Source of the DNA: Sphingomonas sp. Leaf21
GTDB taxonomy: Bacteria > Pseudomonadota > Alphaproteobacteria > Sphingomonadales > Sphingomonadaceae
Direction of reading: 5' to 3'
Length of the DNA: 64,000 nt
Assembly (NCBI RefSeq): GCF_916858675.1
Contig: NZ_CAKASM010000013.1
Span: forward strand, 1 to 64,000
Part shown: in pieces, positions 18,208 through 26,647 of the stretch
Layout: each line of letters opens with the position of its first letter
Position numbering within the stretch: position 1 is the first letter of the stretch
Notes under the pieces: model-generated
The model's database searches: none
What the model was told of the DNA's origin: nothing
The model's input: the letters and a program-made list of their open reading frames with translations, nothing else
Made by a program: the position numbers and the translations under genes

Positions 18208-18492
18208 ATGAACACCGACACGATCAACGGTTCGGCCACCGACTTCGGCGGCAAGGTGAAGGAAGGTATCGGCGCGGCGCTGGGCGACACGTCGATGCAG
18301 GCCGAAGGCAAGGGCGAACAGCTCAGCGGCAAGACGCAGAAGGCGTTCGGCGACGCCAAGACCAGCGTCGATCAGGCCGTGCGCCCGCTGCTCGACCAGG
18401 CGCGTCAGTTCGTGCGCGACCGGCCTTTCGCGTCGGCGGCGCTGGGTGGCGTGGTCGGCCTCGCGCTGCTGAACACGCTGCGCGGCAAGTAA
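18208..18492 (+). CDS. CsbD family stress-response protein
   Basis: The 94-residue protein has the CsbD motif: INGSATDFGGKVKEGIGAALGD, read in overlapping parts, then QAEGKGEQLSGKTQKAFGDAK. The C-terminal third departs from plain CsbD: FVRDRPFASAALGGVVGLAL is a hydrophobic glycine-zipper-like helix similar to that of ElaB/YqjD proteins, so the protein may associate with the inner membrane. AGGAG at 18197-18201 supports the ATG at 18208. Function in the family is unknown beyond stress induction; a GGAAC-type promoter is upstream. Confidence 0.85.
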   Translation: MNTDTINGSATDFGGKVKEGIGAALGDTSMQAEGKGEQLSGKTQKAFGDAKTSVDQAVRPLLDQARQFVRDRPFASAALGGVVGLALLNTLRGK

Positions 18493-18621
18493 GCGGGACA
18501 GGCGGCGGCGCGGGCAGGGTCTGCCGCTCGCGCCGCCGTACCCCGGTTTCGGCATGGATCGTCGGACGGCGTGCGTGTGCCCGCTTGTCCCGCCAGGCGT
18601 CATCGCCTAGCGCTCATCGCC

Positions 18622-19203
18622 ATGAAGCGATTGGCCATATATTGCGGGTCGGCGACCCCCAGCGATCCCCTGTACATCGACATGGCGCGCGCGGTCGGTC
18701 GCGGCCTGGCGGAGCGCGGCATCGGCGTCGTCTATGGCGGCGGACGACTGGGCCTGATGGGCGCGGTCGCGGACGCGGCGCTGGCGGCGGGTGGCGAGGT
18801 GATCGGCATCATCCCCCAGGCGCTGGTCGATGCCGAGGTCGCGCATCGCGGCCTGACCGAGCTCCACGTCGTGCCCGGTATGCATGAGCGCAAGAAGGCG
18901 TTCACCGACCTGTCCGACGGGTTCGTCACCATCGCGGGCGGCACCGGCACGATGGACGAACTCTGGGAGGCTCTGAGCTGGGCGCAGCTCGGCTATCATG
19001 CCGATCCGGTCGGGCTGCTCAATACCGCTGGCTATTACGACCATCTCGTCGCCTTCTGGGAGAAGATGGGAGAGGTGGGTTTCCTGCGGCCGCAGCACCG
19101 CGACCTGCTGATCGTCGATGCGACGCTCGACGGGCTGCTCGCCCGCATGGGTGCGCATGTCCCGACCCAACCCATCGTCCGCATGAACGCGGACGACCTG
19201 TGA
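18622..19203 (+). CDS. LOG family protein (TIGR00730, cytokinin riboside phosphohydrolase-like)
   Basis: The 193-residue Rossmann-type protein has IYCGSATPSDP, VYGGGRLGLMG and IAGGTGTMDELWE, the LOG-family nucleotide and catalytic motifs; the usual P in PGGxGT is replaced by A. Family enzymes hydrolyse nucleotide 5-monophosphates to the free base. The ATG at 18622 is preferred over 18571 because it begins the conserved KRLAIYCGS. The stop overlaps the crtB start as GTGA, so these two genes are translationally coupled, although no metabolic link between them is known to me. Confidence 0.9.
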   Translation: MKRLAIYCGSATPSDPLYIDMARAVGRGLAERGIGVVYGGGRLGLMGAVADAALAAGGEVIGIIPQALVDAEVAHRGLTELHVVPGMHERKKAFTDLSDGFVTIAGGTGTMDELWEALSWAQLGYHADPVGLLNTAGYYDHLVAFWEKMGEVGFLRPQHRDLLIVDATLDGLLARMGAHVPTQPIVRMNADDL

Positions 19204-20162
19204 GGTCAGCCACCGTCCCCGATGCCGCCCCCGACGAGCGTGCGGCGCTGGTGGCGGCGGCCAGGACGTCGATCGCGAAGGGTTCGAAGAGCTTCGCGGC
19301 GGCCAGCCTGTTATTCGATCCCGAGACGCGGGCGCGGGCCTGGCTGCTCTACGCCTGGTGCCGCCGTTGCGACGATATCGCGGACGGGCAGGACCATGGC
19401 CATGGCATGACCCGCGTCGCCGATGCGCCTGAGCGTCTGGCCGAGCTGACCGACAAGACCGAGGCGGCACTGGCGGGGCGGATGGTGGGCGATCCGGCGT
19501 TCGACGCGTTGCGGGTCGTCGCCGCGGAGACGGGAATGCCGCATCGCTGGCCCCGCGACCTGATCGCGGGCTTCGCGCTCGACGCGCAGGACTGGCGACC
19601 GGATAGCGAGGAGGATCTCTACCGCTATTGCTACCATGTCGCGGGCGTGGTCGGCTGCATGATGGCGGTGACGATGGGCGTCGCGCCCGACGACGAGGCG
19701 GTGCTCGACCGCGCCTGCGACCTGGGCATGGCGTTCCAGCTCGCCAATATCGCGCGCGACATCGCCGAGGATGCGGGCGTGGGACGGCATTATCTGCCGC
19801 GTGCATGGCTTGCCGAGAAGAGCATCGCGCCCGACGCGATCATGTCGCCGTCGCACCGGCCCGGCCTGAGCGCGCTGGCGAAGCGGCTGACCGACCGCGC
19901 CGCGATGTTCGAGGCGAGCGCGCGGATGGGGACGCCCGCCCTGTCCTATCGTTCGGCCTGGGCGGTGCTGTCGGCGGCGGCGATCTACGGCGCGATCGGG
20001 CGAAAGGTCGCCAGTCGCGGGCGGCGCGCCTGGGACAGTCGCGTGGGCACCAGCAAGACCGAGAAGCTGCGCTTCATGGCCAGCGCGAGCGTCAGGGCGG
20101 CGCGGCGCGGCAGCATGACGATCACCCCGCGCGATCCGGCGCTCTGGACACGACCGCGATAG
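19200..20162 (+). CDS. crtB: Phytoene synthase
   Basis: CrtB joins two geranylgeranyl diphosphates to make phytoene, the first committed carotenoid step. Both aspartate-rich motifs are visible: RRCDDIAD at about residues 54-61 and ANIARDIAEDA at about 183-193, together with YCYHVAGVVG. This supports phytoene rather than a dehydrosqualene product, but the two cannot be told apart by these motifs alone; crtI and crtY nearby favour phytoene. It starts with GTG at 19200 overlapping the LOG gene stop. The other carotenoid genes in the window, crtY and crtI, are 7.5 kb away on the opposite strand. Confidence 0.93.
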   Translation: MRSATVPDAAPDERAALVAAARTSIAKGSKSFAAASLLFDPETRARAWLLYAWCRRCDDIADGQDHGHGMTRVADAPERLAELTDKTEAALAGRMVGDPAFDALRVVAAETGMPHRWPRDLIAGFALDAQDWRPDSEEDLYRYCYHVAGVVGCMMAVTMGVAPDDEAVLDRACDLGMAFQLANIARDIAEDAGVGRHYLPRAWLAEKSIAPDAIMSPSHRPGLSALAKRLTDRAAMFEASARMGTPALSYRSAWAVLSAAAIYGAIGRKVASRGRRAWDSRVGTSKTEKLRFMASASVRAARRGSMTITPRDPALWTRPR

Positions 20163-20213
20163 GTTTGCGCCCGGCCTTCGACGTCGCTCGGGCTGAACGG
20201 TGGTAGTGCGGGT

Positions 20214-20444
20214 TCAGCCCTTGGACGGCTTGCGATCCGACTTCGCCATCTGTGCCCCCATGCGGCGACAGTCGGCGCCGATCACGGGATAGGGCACGTC
20301 GGTGTTCGCGGCGATCCGGCTCGCCAGATCGGCGCGGCACTGGGCCATGGTTTCATAGCGGGCCGGCACCATTCGCGCCTCGGTGCAGTCGATGCTGCCG
20401 TCGCCACAGCCCAATATGGCCATCACATAGAAAATCGGTTCCAT
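20214..20444 (-). CDS. Small conserved hypothetical protein
   Basis: The 76-residue product begins MEPIFYVMAILGCGDGSIDC and contains four Cys (GCGDG, IDCTEA, AQCRAD, ADCRRM) that could form two disulfides if the protein is exported; the N-terminal hydrophobic stretch is short. YETMAQCRADLASRI is a pattern often seen in small sphingomonad proteins. No function can be assigned. The ATG at 20444 is chosen because the residues upstream look non-coding and a stress-type promoter candidate lies 25 bp ahead. Confidence 0.65.
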   Translation of the reverse strand: MEPIFYVMAILGCGDGSIDCTEARMVPARYETMAQCRADLASRIAANTDVPYPVIGADCRRMGAQMAKSDRKPSKG

Positions 20445-20468
20445 CGACCGCCTCCACTTGCCCTCCAC

Positions 20469-20494
20469 AACCGGTGAGGACGGCGAGAGGTTCC
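20469..20494 (-). promoter_or_regulatory. Candidate EcfG-type promoter for the small hypothetical gene
   Basis: On the minus strand GGAAC at 20494-20490 is followed after 17 bases by GGTT at 20472-20469, the same arrangement as at 12517-12542. It lies 25 bp upstream of the ATG at 20444. Pattern match only. Confidence 0.4.
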
Positions 20495-20565
20495 GATTTT
20501 GCGCTTGTCGGAAGCGCCGGTGGGTGACATACTCCAGCAATACAGTTCATGATGGGGAGCATGAG

Positions 20566-22533
20566 ATGGTGTTCAAGGCATTGCTCGCGGCGGGGGCCGC
20601 GCTGATGGTCGCGCAATCGGCGATGGCGGCGGACGTACCGCTGATCGAGCGCGCCAAGCTGTTCGGCAATCCGACCAGGACCGGCGGACGATTGTCGCCC
20701 GATGGCAAGTGGATCAGCTTCATCGCGCCGCGTGACGGCGTGCTCAACGTCTGGGTCGCGCCGATCGCCACGCCGGACCAGGCCAGGCCGCTAACCGCAG
20801 AGAAGACCCGCCCGATCCGCCAGGCCTTCTGGTCGCCCGACTCCCGGTCCATCCTGTTCGTCAACGACAGGGGCGGCGATGAGAATTTCCTGCTCTACGG
20901 CGTCAATGTCGAGACCGGCGAGCAGAAGGCGCTGACCCCCTTCGAGAAGACCCGGGTCCAGATCGTCGGCACCAGCGAGACGATCAAGGATCGTATCCTG
21001 GTCGGCGTCAACAACCGCGATCCGCGCTGGCATGACGTGTACGAGCTGAACCTGACGACCGGCGCGCTGACCAAGGTCATGCAGAATGACGGCTATGCCG
21101 GGTTCCTCGCCGACGACCAGTTGCGCTTGCGCATGGCCTCCAAGGCGCGGCCCGATGGCGGGTCGGACTATTTCCGCGTCAACGGCACCACGGTGGAGAC
21201 CACGCCCGTCGTCCAGTTCGGACTGGACGACTCGCTGACCACCGCGCCGATGGGCTTCACGGTCGACGGCAAGACGCTCTACTGGATGGACAGCCGGGGC
21301 CGGAACACCGCCGCGCTGATGGCGCAGGACATGGTCAGCGGCAAGATGACGGTGATCGGCGAAAGCCCCAAGGCCGATGTCGGCGGCGGCCTTTTCAATC
21401 CGAAGACCGGTCGGGTCGAGGCCTATGAGGTCGAGTATCTGAAGAGCGACTATGTGCCGGTGGGCGACGCGGTGAAGGCCGACCTGGCCTTTCTGAAGGC
21501 GCAGAACAAGGGGGAGTTCTCTATCGGGTCGCGTACCGATGCGGACGACAAGTGGCTGGTCAGCTTCGATCCGGTCACCGCGCCCGCCTCGACCTGGCTG
21601 TACGACCGCAAGGCGAAGACGCTCAAGCAGCTTTATGTCAGCCGTCCCGAACTGGCCGATGCGCCGCCCGTCCCGATGGAGGCGGTCGAGATCCCGGCGC
21701 GCGACGGGCTGAGCCTGGTATCCTATCTCACCCGGCCCAAGGGCGTGACGGGGCCGGTGCCGATGGTGCTGTTCGTCCATGGCGGACCCTGGGCGCGCGA
21801 CGGTTTCGGCTATAACGGCTATCACCAGTGGCTCGCCAATCGCGGCTATGCGGTGCTGTCGGTCAATTATCGTGGTTCGACCGGGTTCGGGAAGAATTTC
21901 ATCTCGGCGGGCGACCTGCAATGGGGCCGCAAGATGCATGACGACCTGATCGACGCGGTCGGCTGGGCGGTGAAGCAGGGCGTCACCACGCCCGACAAGG
22001 TCGCGATCATGGGCGGTTCCTATGGCGGCTATGCCACGCTGGCGGGGCTGACCTTCACGCCGGACACCTTCGCCTGCGGCGTCGATATCGTCGGGCCGTC
22101 CAACCTGTTCACCCTGCTCAAGACGATCCCGCCCTATTGGGAAGCGGGCAAGCAGCAATTCTACAAGCGGATGGGCGATCCCACGACCGAAGAGGGGCGC
22201 GCGCTGCTCAAGGAACGCAGTCCGCTGACCTTCGTCGACCGGATCAAGAAGCCGCTGCTGATCGGGCAGGGTGCCAACGATCCGCGAGTCAACGTCGCTG
22301 AAAGCGACCAGATCGTCGCGGCGATGACGGCCAAGTCCACCCCCGTCACCTATGTGCTGTTCCCCGACGAGGGGCATGGCTTCGCGCGACCGGCCAACAA
22401 TATCGCCTTCAACGCGGTGGCGGAGAATTTCCTGGCGCCATGCCTGGGCGGGCGGGCCGAGCCGATCGGCGATACGCTGAAGGCCTCGACCGCGCAGGTG
22501 AAGCATGGGGCGGAGTTCGTGAAGGGGTTGTAA
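20566..22533 (+). CDS. Exported S9 family prolyl oligopeptidase-like peptidase
   Basis: A signal peptide (MVFKALLAAGAALMVAQSAMA) precedes a TolB-like beta-propeller (about residues 30-390) and an alpha/beta-hydrolase domain. The nucleophile elbow GGSYGGY, the Asp in GANDPRVNVAES and the His in DEGHGFARP give the complete catalytic triad. HGGPWARDGFG is the oxyanion region of the acylaminoacyl-peptidase/DPP group. The protein has 655 residues. ATG at 20566 has GGGGAG upstream. Peptidases of this kind are numerous in sphingomonads and probably scavenge peptides in the periplasm. Confidence 0.92.
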   Translation: MVFKALLAAGAALMVAQSAMAADVPLIERAKLFGNPTRTGGRLSPDGKWISFIAPRDGVLNVWVAPIATPDQARPLTAEKTRPIRQAFWSPDSRSILFVNDRGGDENFLLYGVNVETGEQKALTPFEKTRVQIVGTSETIKDRILVGVNNRDPRWHDVYELNLTTGALTKVMQNDGYAGFLADDQLRLRMASKARPDGGSDYFRVNGTTVETTPVVQFGLDDSLTTAPMGFTVDGKTLYWMDSRGRNTAALMAQDMVSGKMTVIGESPKADVGGGLFNPKTGRVEAYEVEYLKSDYVPVGDAVKADLAFLKAQNKGEFSIGSRTDADDKWLVSFDPVTAPASTWLYDRKAKTLKQLYVSRPELADAPPVPMEAVEIPARDGLSLVSYLTRPKGVTGPVPMVLFVHGGPWARDGFGYNGYHQWLANRGYAVLSVNYRGSTGFGKNFISAGDLQWGRKMHDDLIDAVGWAVKQGVTTPDKVAIMGGSYGGYATLAGLTFTPDTFACGVDIVGPSNLFTLLKTIPPYWEAGKQQFYKRMGDPTTEEGRALLKERSPLTFVDRIKKPLLIGQGANDPRVNVAESDQIVAAMTAKSTPVTYVLFPDEGHGFARPANNIAFNAVAENFLAPCLGGRAEPIGDTLKASTAQVKHGAEFVKGL

Positions 22534-22628
22534 TAGGGATGAACCGGTGCGGGAGGGGGGGGTTCAGGATTGATCGCCGCCCGCATCCCGCTTGATGAGA
22601 CGGTGCTGAACGTCAGCCTCTAGCCGCT

Positions 22629-22650
22629 CCCCTCCCGCAAGCGGGAGGGG
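22629..22650. repeat. CCCCTCCCGC palindrome
   Basis: CCCCTCCCGC and GCGGGAGGGG form a perfect 10 bp stem with an AA loop. The same palindrome recurs near recF (42377-42564) and at 46570-46591. Here it lies in the gap between the S9 peptidase and atm1 genes; without a T-tract it may act as a transcript-stabilising structure or weak terminator. Confidence 0.8.
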
Positions 22651-22738
22651 CTGGGGGAGGGCACCCGCCACAGGCCATAAAGCCCGATATCGCTCCCCCC
22701 ATTGAACTTCGCCCCCGATCCGCCGACATGGGGGCGAC

Positions 22739-24565
22739 ATGCCGCCCCTAGACCCCACCGCCGGTACGCCCGACCGGCCGCTGATCCCGACGCTCCGCCG
22801 TTTCCTCCCCTATCTCTGGCCAGCCGGAGCCCCCGGCCTTCGCGCGCGGATCGTGGGGGCGATGGCGCTGGTCATCGTGTCCAAGCTCATCCAGGTGCTG
22901 GGCGCCGCCTATACGCTCAAATTCGCCATCGACCGGATGGCGGGCGGCGACCGGAGCGCGGTGACGCTCGTGATCCTGCTCGTCGTCGGCTATGCCGCCG
23001 CACGGTTCGCGACGACCTTGTTCGACAATCTGCGCAATGCGGTGTTCGAGATGGTGGGGCAGGACGCCACCCGGCGGCTGTCGGCGGACGTGTTCCGTCA
23101 TCTCCACCGCCTGTCGCTGCGCTTCCACCTCGAACGGCGCACCGGCGCGGTGACCAAGGTGGTCGAGCGGGGGACGAAGAGCATCGATACGATGCTCTAT
23201 TTCCTGCTGTTCAACATCGCGCCGACGGTGCTGGAACTGGGACTGGTCCTCGCGATCTTCGGACGCAGCTTCGGGCCGGTGCTGGTCGTCACCACGCTGG
23301 CGATGGTGGTGCTGTACATCGCCTTCACGCGCAAGGTGACCGACTGGCGCAACGCGCTGCGCACCCGGATGAACGACCTCGACACCGGCGCGGTCGCGCA
23401 TGCGGTCGATTCGCTCCTCAATTTCGAGACGGTGAAATATTTCAACGCCGAGGAGCGGGAGGCGCGGCGTTATGAGAATGGCGTCGCCGCCTATGCGCGC
23501 GCGGCGACCAAGTCGGAGAATTCGCTCGCCTGGCTCAATGTCGGGCAGGCGGCGATCACCAGCCTGATGCTCGGTTTCGCCATGGCCTGGGTGGCGCGCG
23601 AGTGGAGCCGGGGCGCGGCGTCGGCGGGTGACGTGGTGTTCGTCTCGACCCTGTTGTCGCAGCTTTTCCGCCCGCTCGACCTGCTCGGCATGGTCTATCG
23701 CACCATACGCCAGGGGGTGATCGACATGGGCGCTATGTTCGACCTGATCGACACGCCCGCCGAAGTGGTCGACGCCCCCGGCGCGCCGCCGCTGCGGGTG
23801 TCCGGCGGCCATGTCCGCTTCGATCATGTCGTCTTCGGCTATGAGCCCGACCGGCCGATCCTCAAGGGGCTGACCCTCGACATACCGGCGGGAACGACCT
23901 GCGCGGTGGTGGGGCCGTCCGGCGCGGGCAAGTCGACGCTCGCGCGGCTGCTCTACCGCTTCTACGAGGTGGAGGGCGGCGCGGTGACGATCGATGGACA
24001 GAGCATCTCCGCCGTCACGCAGGACAGCCTGCGCGCCGCGATCGGGATCGTGCCGCAGGATACCGTGCTGTTCAACGACACGATCGGCTACAACATCGCC
24101 TATGGCCGCGAGGGCGCGGACCAGGCGGAGGTCGAGCAGGCGGCGAAGGGCGCGGCGATCGCCGACTTCATCGAACGCCAGCCGCAGGGCTATGCCACCC
24201 GGGTCGGCGAGCGCGGCCTGAAGCTGTCGGGTGGCGAGAAGCAGCGCGTGGCGATCGCGCGCACATTGCTCAAGAACCCGCCGATCCTCATCCTCGACGA
24301 AGCGACGAGCGCGCTAGACAGCCGGACCGAGGCCGACATCCTCGCCACGCTCCAGGCGATCGAGCGCGGGCGGACGACGCTGGTCATCGCGCACCGGCTG
24401 TCGACCATCGTCCATGCGGACCAGATCGTCGTCCTCGACCATGGCCGCGTGGCGGAGCGGGGGACGCATGGCGAACTGCTCGCCTGGGGCGGCCTGTATG
24501 CCGAAATGTGGGCCCGCCAGGCCGCCGAGGTCGAGGCGGCCGAGGACGATGCGGTGTTGGCATGA
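22739..24565 (+). CDS. atm1: Atm1-type ABC half transporter (fused permease and ATPase)
   Basis: The 608-residue protein has a six-helix ABC exporter domain (about residues 20-320) and a nucleotide-binding domain. The NBD shows Walker A GPSGAGKST, the signature LSGGEKQRVAIART and Walker B ILILDEATSALD. The membrane-domain segment HAVDSLLNFETVKYFNAEE and the His-rich RHLHRLSLRFHLERRTG are specific to the Atm1/HMT1 group. In bacteria these export glutathione adducts and metal-glutathione complexes and aid iron-sulfur homeostasis. It is monocistronic, bracketed by the S9 gene and a palindromic repeat. Confidence 0.93.
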   Translation: MPPLDPTAGTPDRPLIPTLRRFLPYLWPAGAPGLRARIVGAMALVIVSKLIQVLGAAYTLKFAIDRMAGGDRSAVTLVILLVVGYAAARFATTLFDNLRNAVFEMVGQDATRRLSADVFRHLHRLSLRFHLERRTGAVTKVVERGTKSIDTMLYFLLFNIAPTVLELGLVLAIFGRSFGPVLVVTTLAMVVLYIAFTRKVTDWRNALRTRMNDLDTGAVAHAVDSLLNFETVKYFNAEEREARRYENGVAAYARAATKSENSLAWLNVGQAAITSLMLGFAMAWVAREWSRGAASAGDVVFVSTLLSQLFRPLDLLGMVYRTIRQGVIDMGAMFDLIDTPAEVVDAPGAPPLRVSGGHVRFDHVVFGYEPDRPILKGLTLDIPAGTTCAVVGPSGAGKSTLARLLYRFYEVEGGAVTIDGQSISAVTQDSLRAAIGIVPQDTVLFNDTIGYNIAYGREGADQAEVEQAAKGAAIADFIERQPQGYATRVGERGLKLSGGEKQRVAIARTLLKNPPILILDEATSALDSRTEADILATLQAIERGRTTLVIAHRLSTIVHADQIVVLDHGRVAERGTHGELLAWGGLYAEMWARQAAEVEAAEDDAVLA

Positions 24566-24582
24566 CTTCGGTCCTCCCCCTG

Positions 24583-24672
24583 TAGGGCCGATCGACATTC
24601 AACTATGCCTGTCCGTCCCTCGCCCCTCGTAGAGGGGAGAGGGGAGAATAAGCGGAATGTCGATCCGGCCTA
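24583..24672. mobile_element. 90 bp MITE-like palindromic element (short copy)
   Basis: The ends match the 257 bp element: TAGGGCCGATCGACATTCAAC at the left and AATGTCGATCCGGCCTA at the right. The whole 90 bp folds as one imperfect hairpin with CGCCCCTCGTAGAGGGG at the tip. It begins 17 bp after the atm1 stop and ends 15 bp before the convergent aspartyl protease-like gene, so it may also end transcription in both directions. Confidence 0.72.
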
Positions 24673-24687
24673 GGCGAGGAACCGTGT

Positions 24688-25590
24688 TTACCGACAGCTC
24701 AGCCTGATCTGCTTGGCGGGTTTGTCGAACACGATCGACGAACAGCGCGCGAGCAGATCCGCACCGATCGCCAGGCGATCGTTCTTGATATCGTGCTTGC
24801 CCTTGCCGGTGACCACCACCTCATTGGGATCGGCCTGCTGGTCGGCATCGGCGATGGTGTCGGTGTTGCCCTGATCGACCGTCCGCACGCCGAGCGTTCC
24901 GATGGTCAGCGGCCCGACCGTGAAGGGCGTCTTCAGGGTCAAGGTGCGGATCGGGCGCTCGACGCCGAAGGCGATCTCGGTCGGGCTGGTCGTCCCCGAC
25001 AGCGTGCCGCCATAAGCCCGCGCCAGCCGCACCGCCGCGCCCGCATTGGCGACGCTATTTGGATGATGCGGGTCGAACCGCACGCGCATCGGCTGTCCCT
25101 CCACCATGATGACCGCGAAACGCTCGGCCCAGCCGCCGAACAGGTCGCCCTGGTCGACCATCGGAAACGCGGTGGTCCGCTCGCCCGCGATGGCGTCGCG
25201 CAGGTGGAAGCGGATGACCGGATCGGGCAGGCTGCCCGGACCGAACACGCCTGCAAAGCCGGCCGCGAAGGGTTTCGCGGTGAAGCCGATCCGCTGTCTG
25301 GCGGGCTTGTCGCTACCGAAAGCGACGTGCGCCACGGCGGTTCGACCCGTGACCGTCACCTTGGGCCCAAAGTCCATCGCGAAGCCGAACATGCCCGGCC
25401 TCATGCCAGCCGCGTCAGCAAAATCCTGGGTGATAAGGGGCATGGCCGGAGCGCCTGGGTCGATTCGGACACGCCGTGCGACACCGTTGATCGTGACCAT
25501 TTCCCGCCCATCCGGCGCTATGACGCGTTCCTGCGGTGGTGGTGCGGCGGCGGTGAGGGCGGCAACCAGCGGCCAGGCGAAGCGGCGCAT
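24688..25590 (-). CDS. Exported retropepsin-like protein, hypothetical
   Basis: The 300-residue product has a short signal (MRRFAWPLVAALTAAA). The mature part contains ITINGVARRVRIDPGAPAM-like text (here VTINGVARRVRIDPGAP), resembling the D-T/S-G loop of retropepsin-type aspartic proteases but with DPG in place of DTG, and later GADLLARCSSIVFD, resembling the second lobe. Activity is therefore doubtful. VVVTGKGKHDIKNDRL is an unusual charged insert. The ATG at 25590 has GGGGGA upstream. It ends next to the 90 bp palindromic element. No function is assigned. Confidence 0.65.
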   Translation of the reverse strand: MRRFAWPLVAALTAAAPPPQERVIAPDGREMVTINGVARRVRIDPGAPAMPLITQDFADAAGMRPGMFGFAMDFGPKVTVTGRTAVAHVAFGSDKPARQRIGFTAKPFAAGFAGVFGPGSLPDPVIRFHLRDAIAGERTTAFPMVDQGDLFGGWAERFAVIMVEGQPMRVRFDPHHPNSVANAGAAVRLARAYGGTLSGTTSPTEIAFGVERPIRTLTLKTPFTVGPLTIGTLGVRTVDQGNTDTIADADQQADPNEVVVTGKGKHDIKNDRLAIGADLLARCSSIVFDKPAKQIRLSCR

Positions 25591-25667
25591 CAACAATCCC
25601 CCCGATATCGTGACGACCGGGTAACGATCGCCGCAAATCATGTCGGCTTTGTGACCGGACCGGGCCC

Positions 25668-26624
25668 TTATCGAGCGGGATGCGCAAGGACGAACCGGGC
25701 GATGCCACCGACCACGCCGGGGGCGAGCGACAGGTTGGGATCGGCATAGGTCGCCAGGTTGGCGCCCCGGCTGTCGCCCTCGACCGTCTTCAACACATGG
25801 CTGACGCCCGGCAACAGGATCAGCGTCGCCTTGGGCTGAGCGGCCTTGAGCGCCGTGGCATCCTCGACGGAAACCTGAAGGTCGGCTTCGCCCTGAACGA
25901 TCAGCAGCGGCCTGGCGATCGCCGCCGCCAGCCGGGCGGGGTCCTTCGCGAAGGCGTTGATCAGGAAGGGCTGGACCGCATCGGCGAACAGTCCGCGCAG
26001 AGGCGGGGCAAGCGTCTCGGCGGGTATGGTATGCCCGGCCTCCAGCGAAGCGACGGCGCGATCGGCGTCGGCGAGGAGCGGGGCGTTGGCCGGGTTGGCG
26101 TGGATCTGCGCTTTCATCACCGCGCCCAGCGGCCGTCCGGGGGTGGAGACGGCGATGACTCCGCACAGCCCCTCCGGACGGGCGGCGGCGGTGGCGAGCG
26201 CGACCACGCCGCCCTCGCTATGTCCCAGGACCCAGACGCAGGGCGCGCCGGTCCTGGCGCGGATCGCGGCGATCCAGGCGCGTGTGTCGGCGGCATAATC
26301 GTCGATCGTCACCCGGTTGGGATCGGGGACCGCGCCCGCGCTGGCGAACATGCCGCGCTTGTCGATACGGATGCTCGCGATGCCCTGCGCCGCAAGCCCC
26401 TCCGCCAGCAGGCGCAGCGAGGCGGCCTTGATTCCCAAGGGGCTGTTGCCGTCGCGGTCGGTCGGCCCGGAACCGGGGATCATCAGCACGACGGGCACGT
26501 TCGCGCCCTCCGGCCCGGTCCAGCTTCCCTTCAACGGCCCCTGCGGGCCGGGGGCGGCGATGTCGCGGTCCGAGATCGGGGTCGCGGCGGCCAGCATGGC
26601 GGCGAAGACGGCGGTCAACGACAT
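25668..26624 (-). CDS. Exported alpha/beta-hydrolase
   Basis: The 318-residue protein has a signal-like N-terminus (MSLTAVFAAMLAAATP) and an alpha/beta-hydrolase fold. Visible are MIPGSGPTDRDGNSP (oxyanion region), the nucleophile elbow GHSEGGVVAL, an Asp in VQGEADLQVS and the catalytic His in PGVSHVLK. The substrate is unknown; the pattern fits the YbaC-like or serine aminopeptidase S33 group. The ATG at 26624 follows AAGGGGGA. It lies 23 bp downstream of sdpI on the same strand and may be cotranscribed with sdpR-sdpI. Confidence 0.87.
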   Translation of the reverse strand: MSLTAVFAAMLAAATPISDRDIAAPGPQGPLKGSWTGPEGANVPVVLMIPGSGPTDRDGNSPLGIKAASLRLLAEGLAAQGIASIRIDKRGMFASAGAVPDPNRVTIDDYAADTRAWIAAIRARTGAPCVWVLGHSEGGVVALATAAARPEGLCGVIAVSTPGRPLGAVMKAQIHANPANAPLLADADRAVASLEAGHTIPAETLAPPLRGLFADAVQPFLINAFAKDPARLAAAIARPLLIVQGEADLQVSVEDATALKAAQPKATLILLPGVSHVLKTVEGDSRGANLATYADPNLSLAPGVVGGIARFVLAHPAR

Positions 26625-26647
26625 GGAAATCCCCCTTGCGATGCGGT

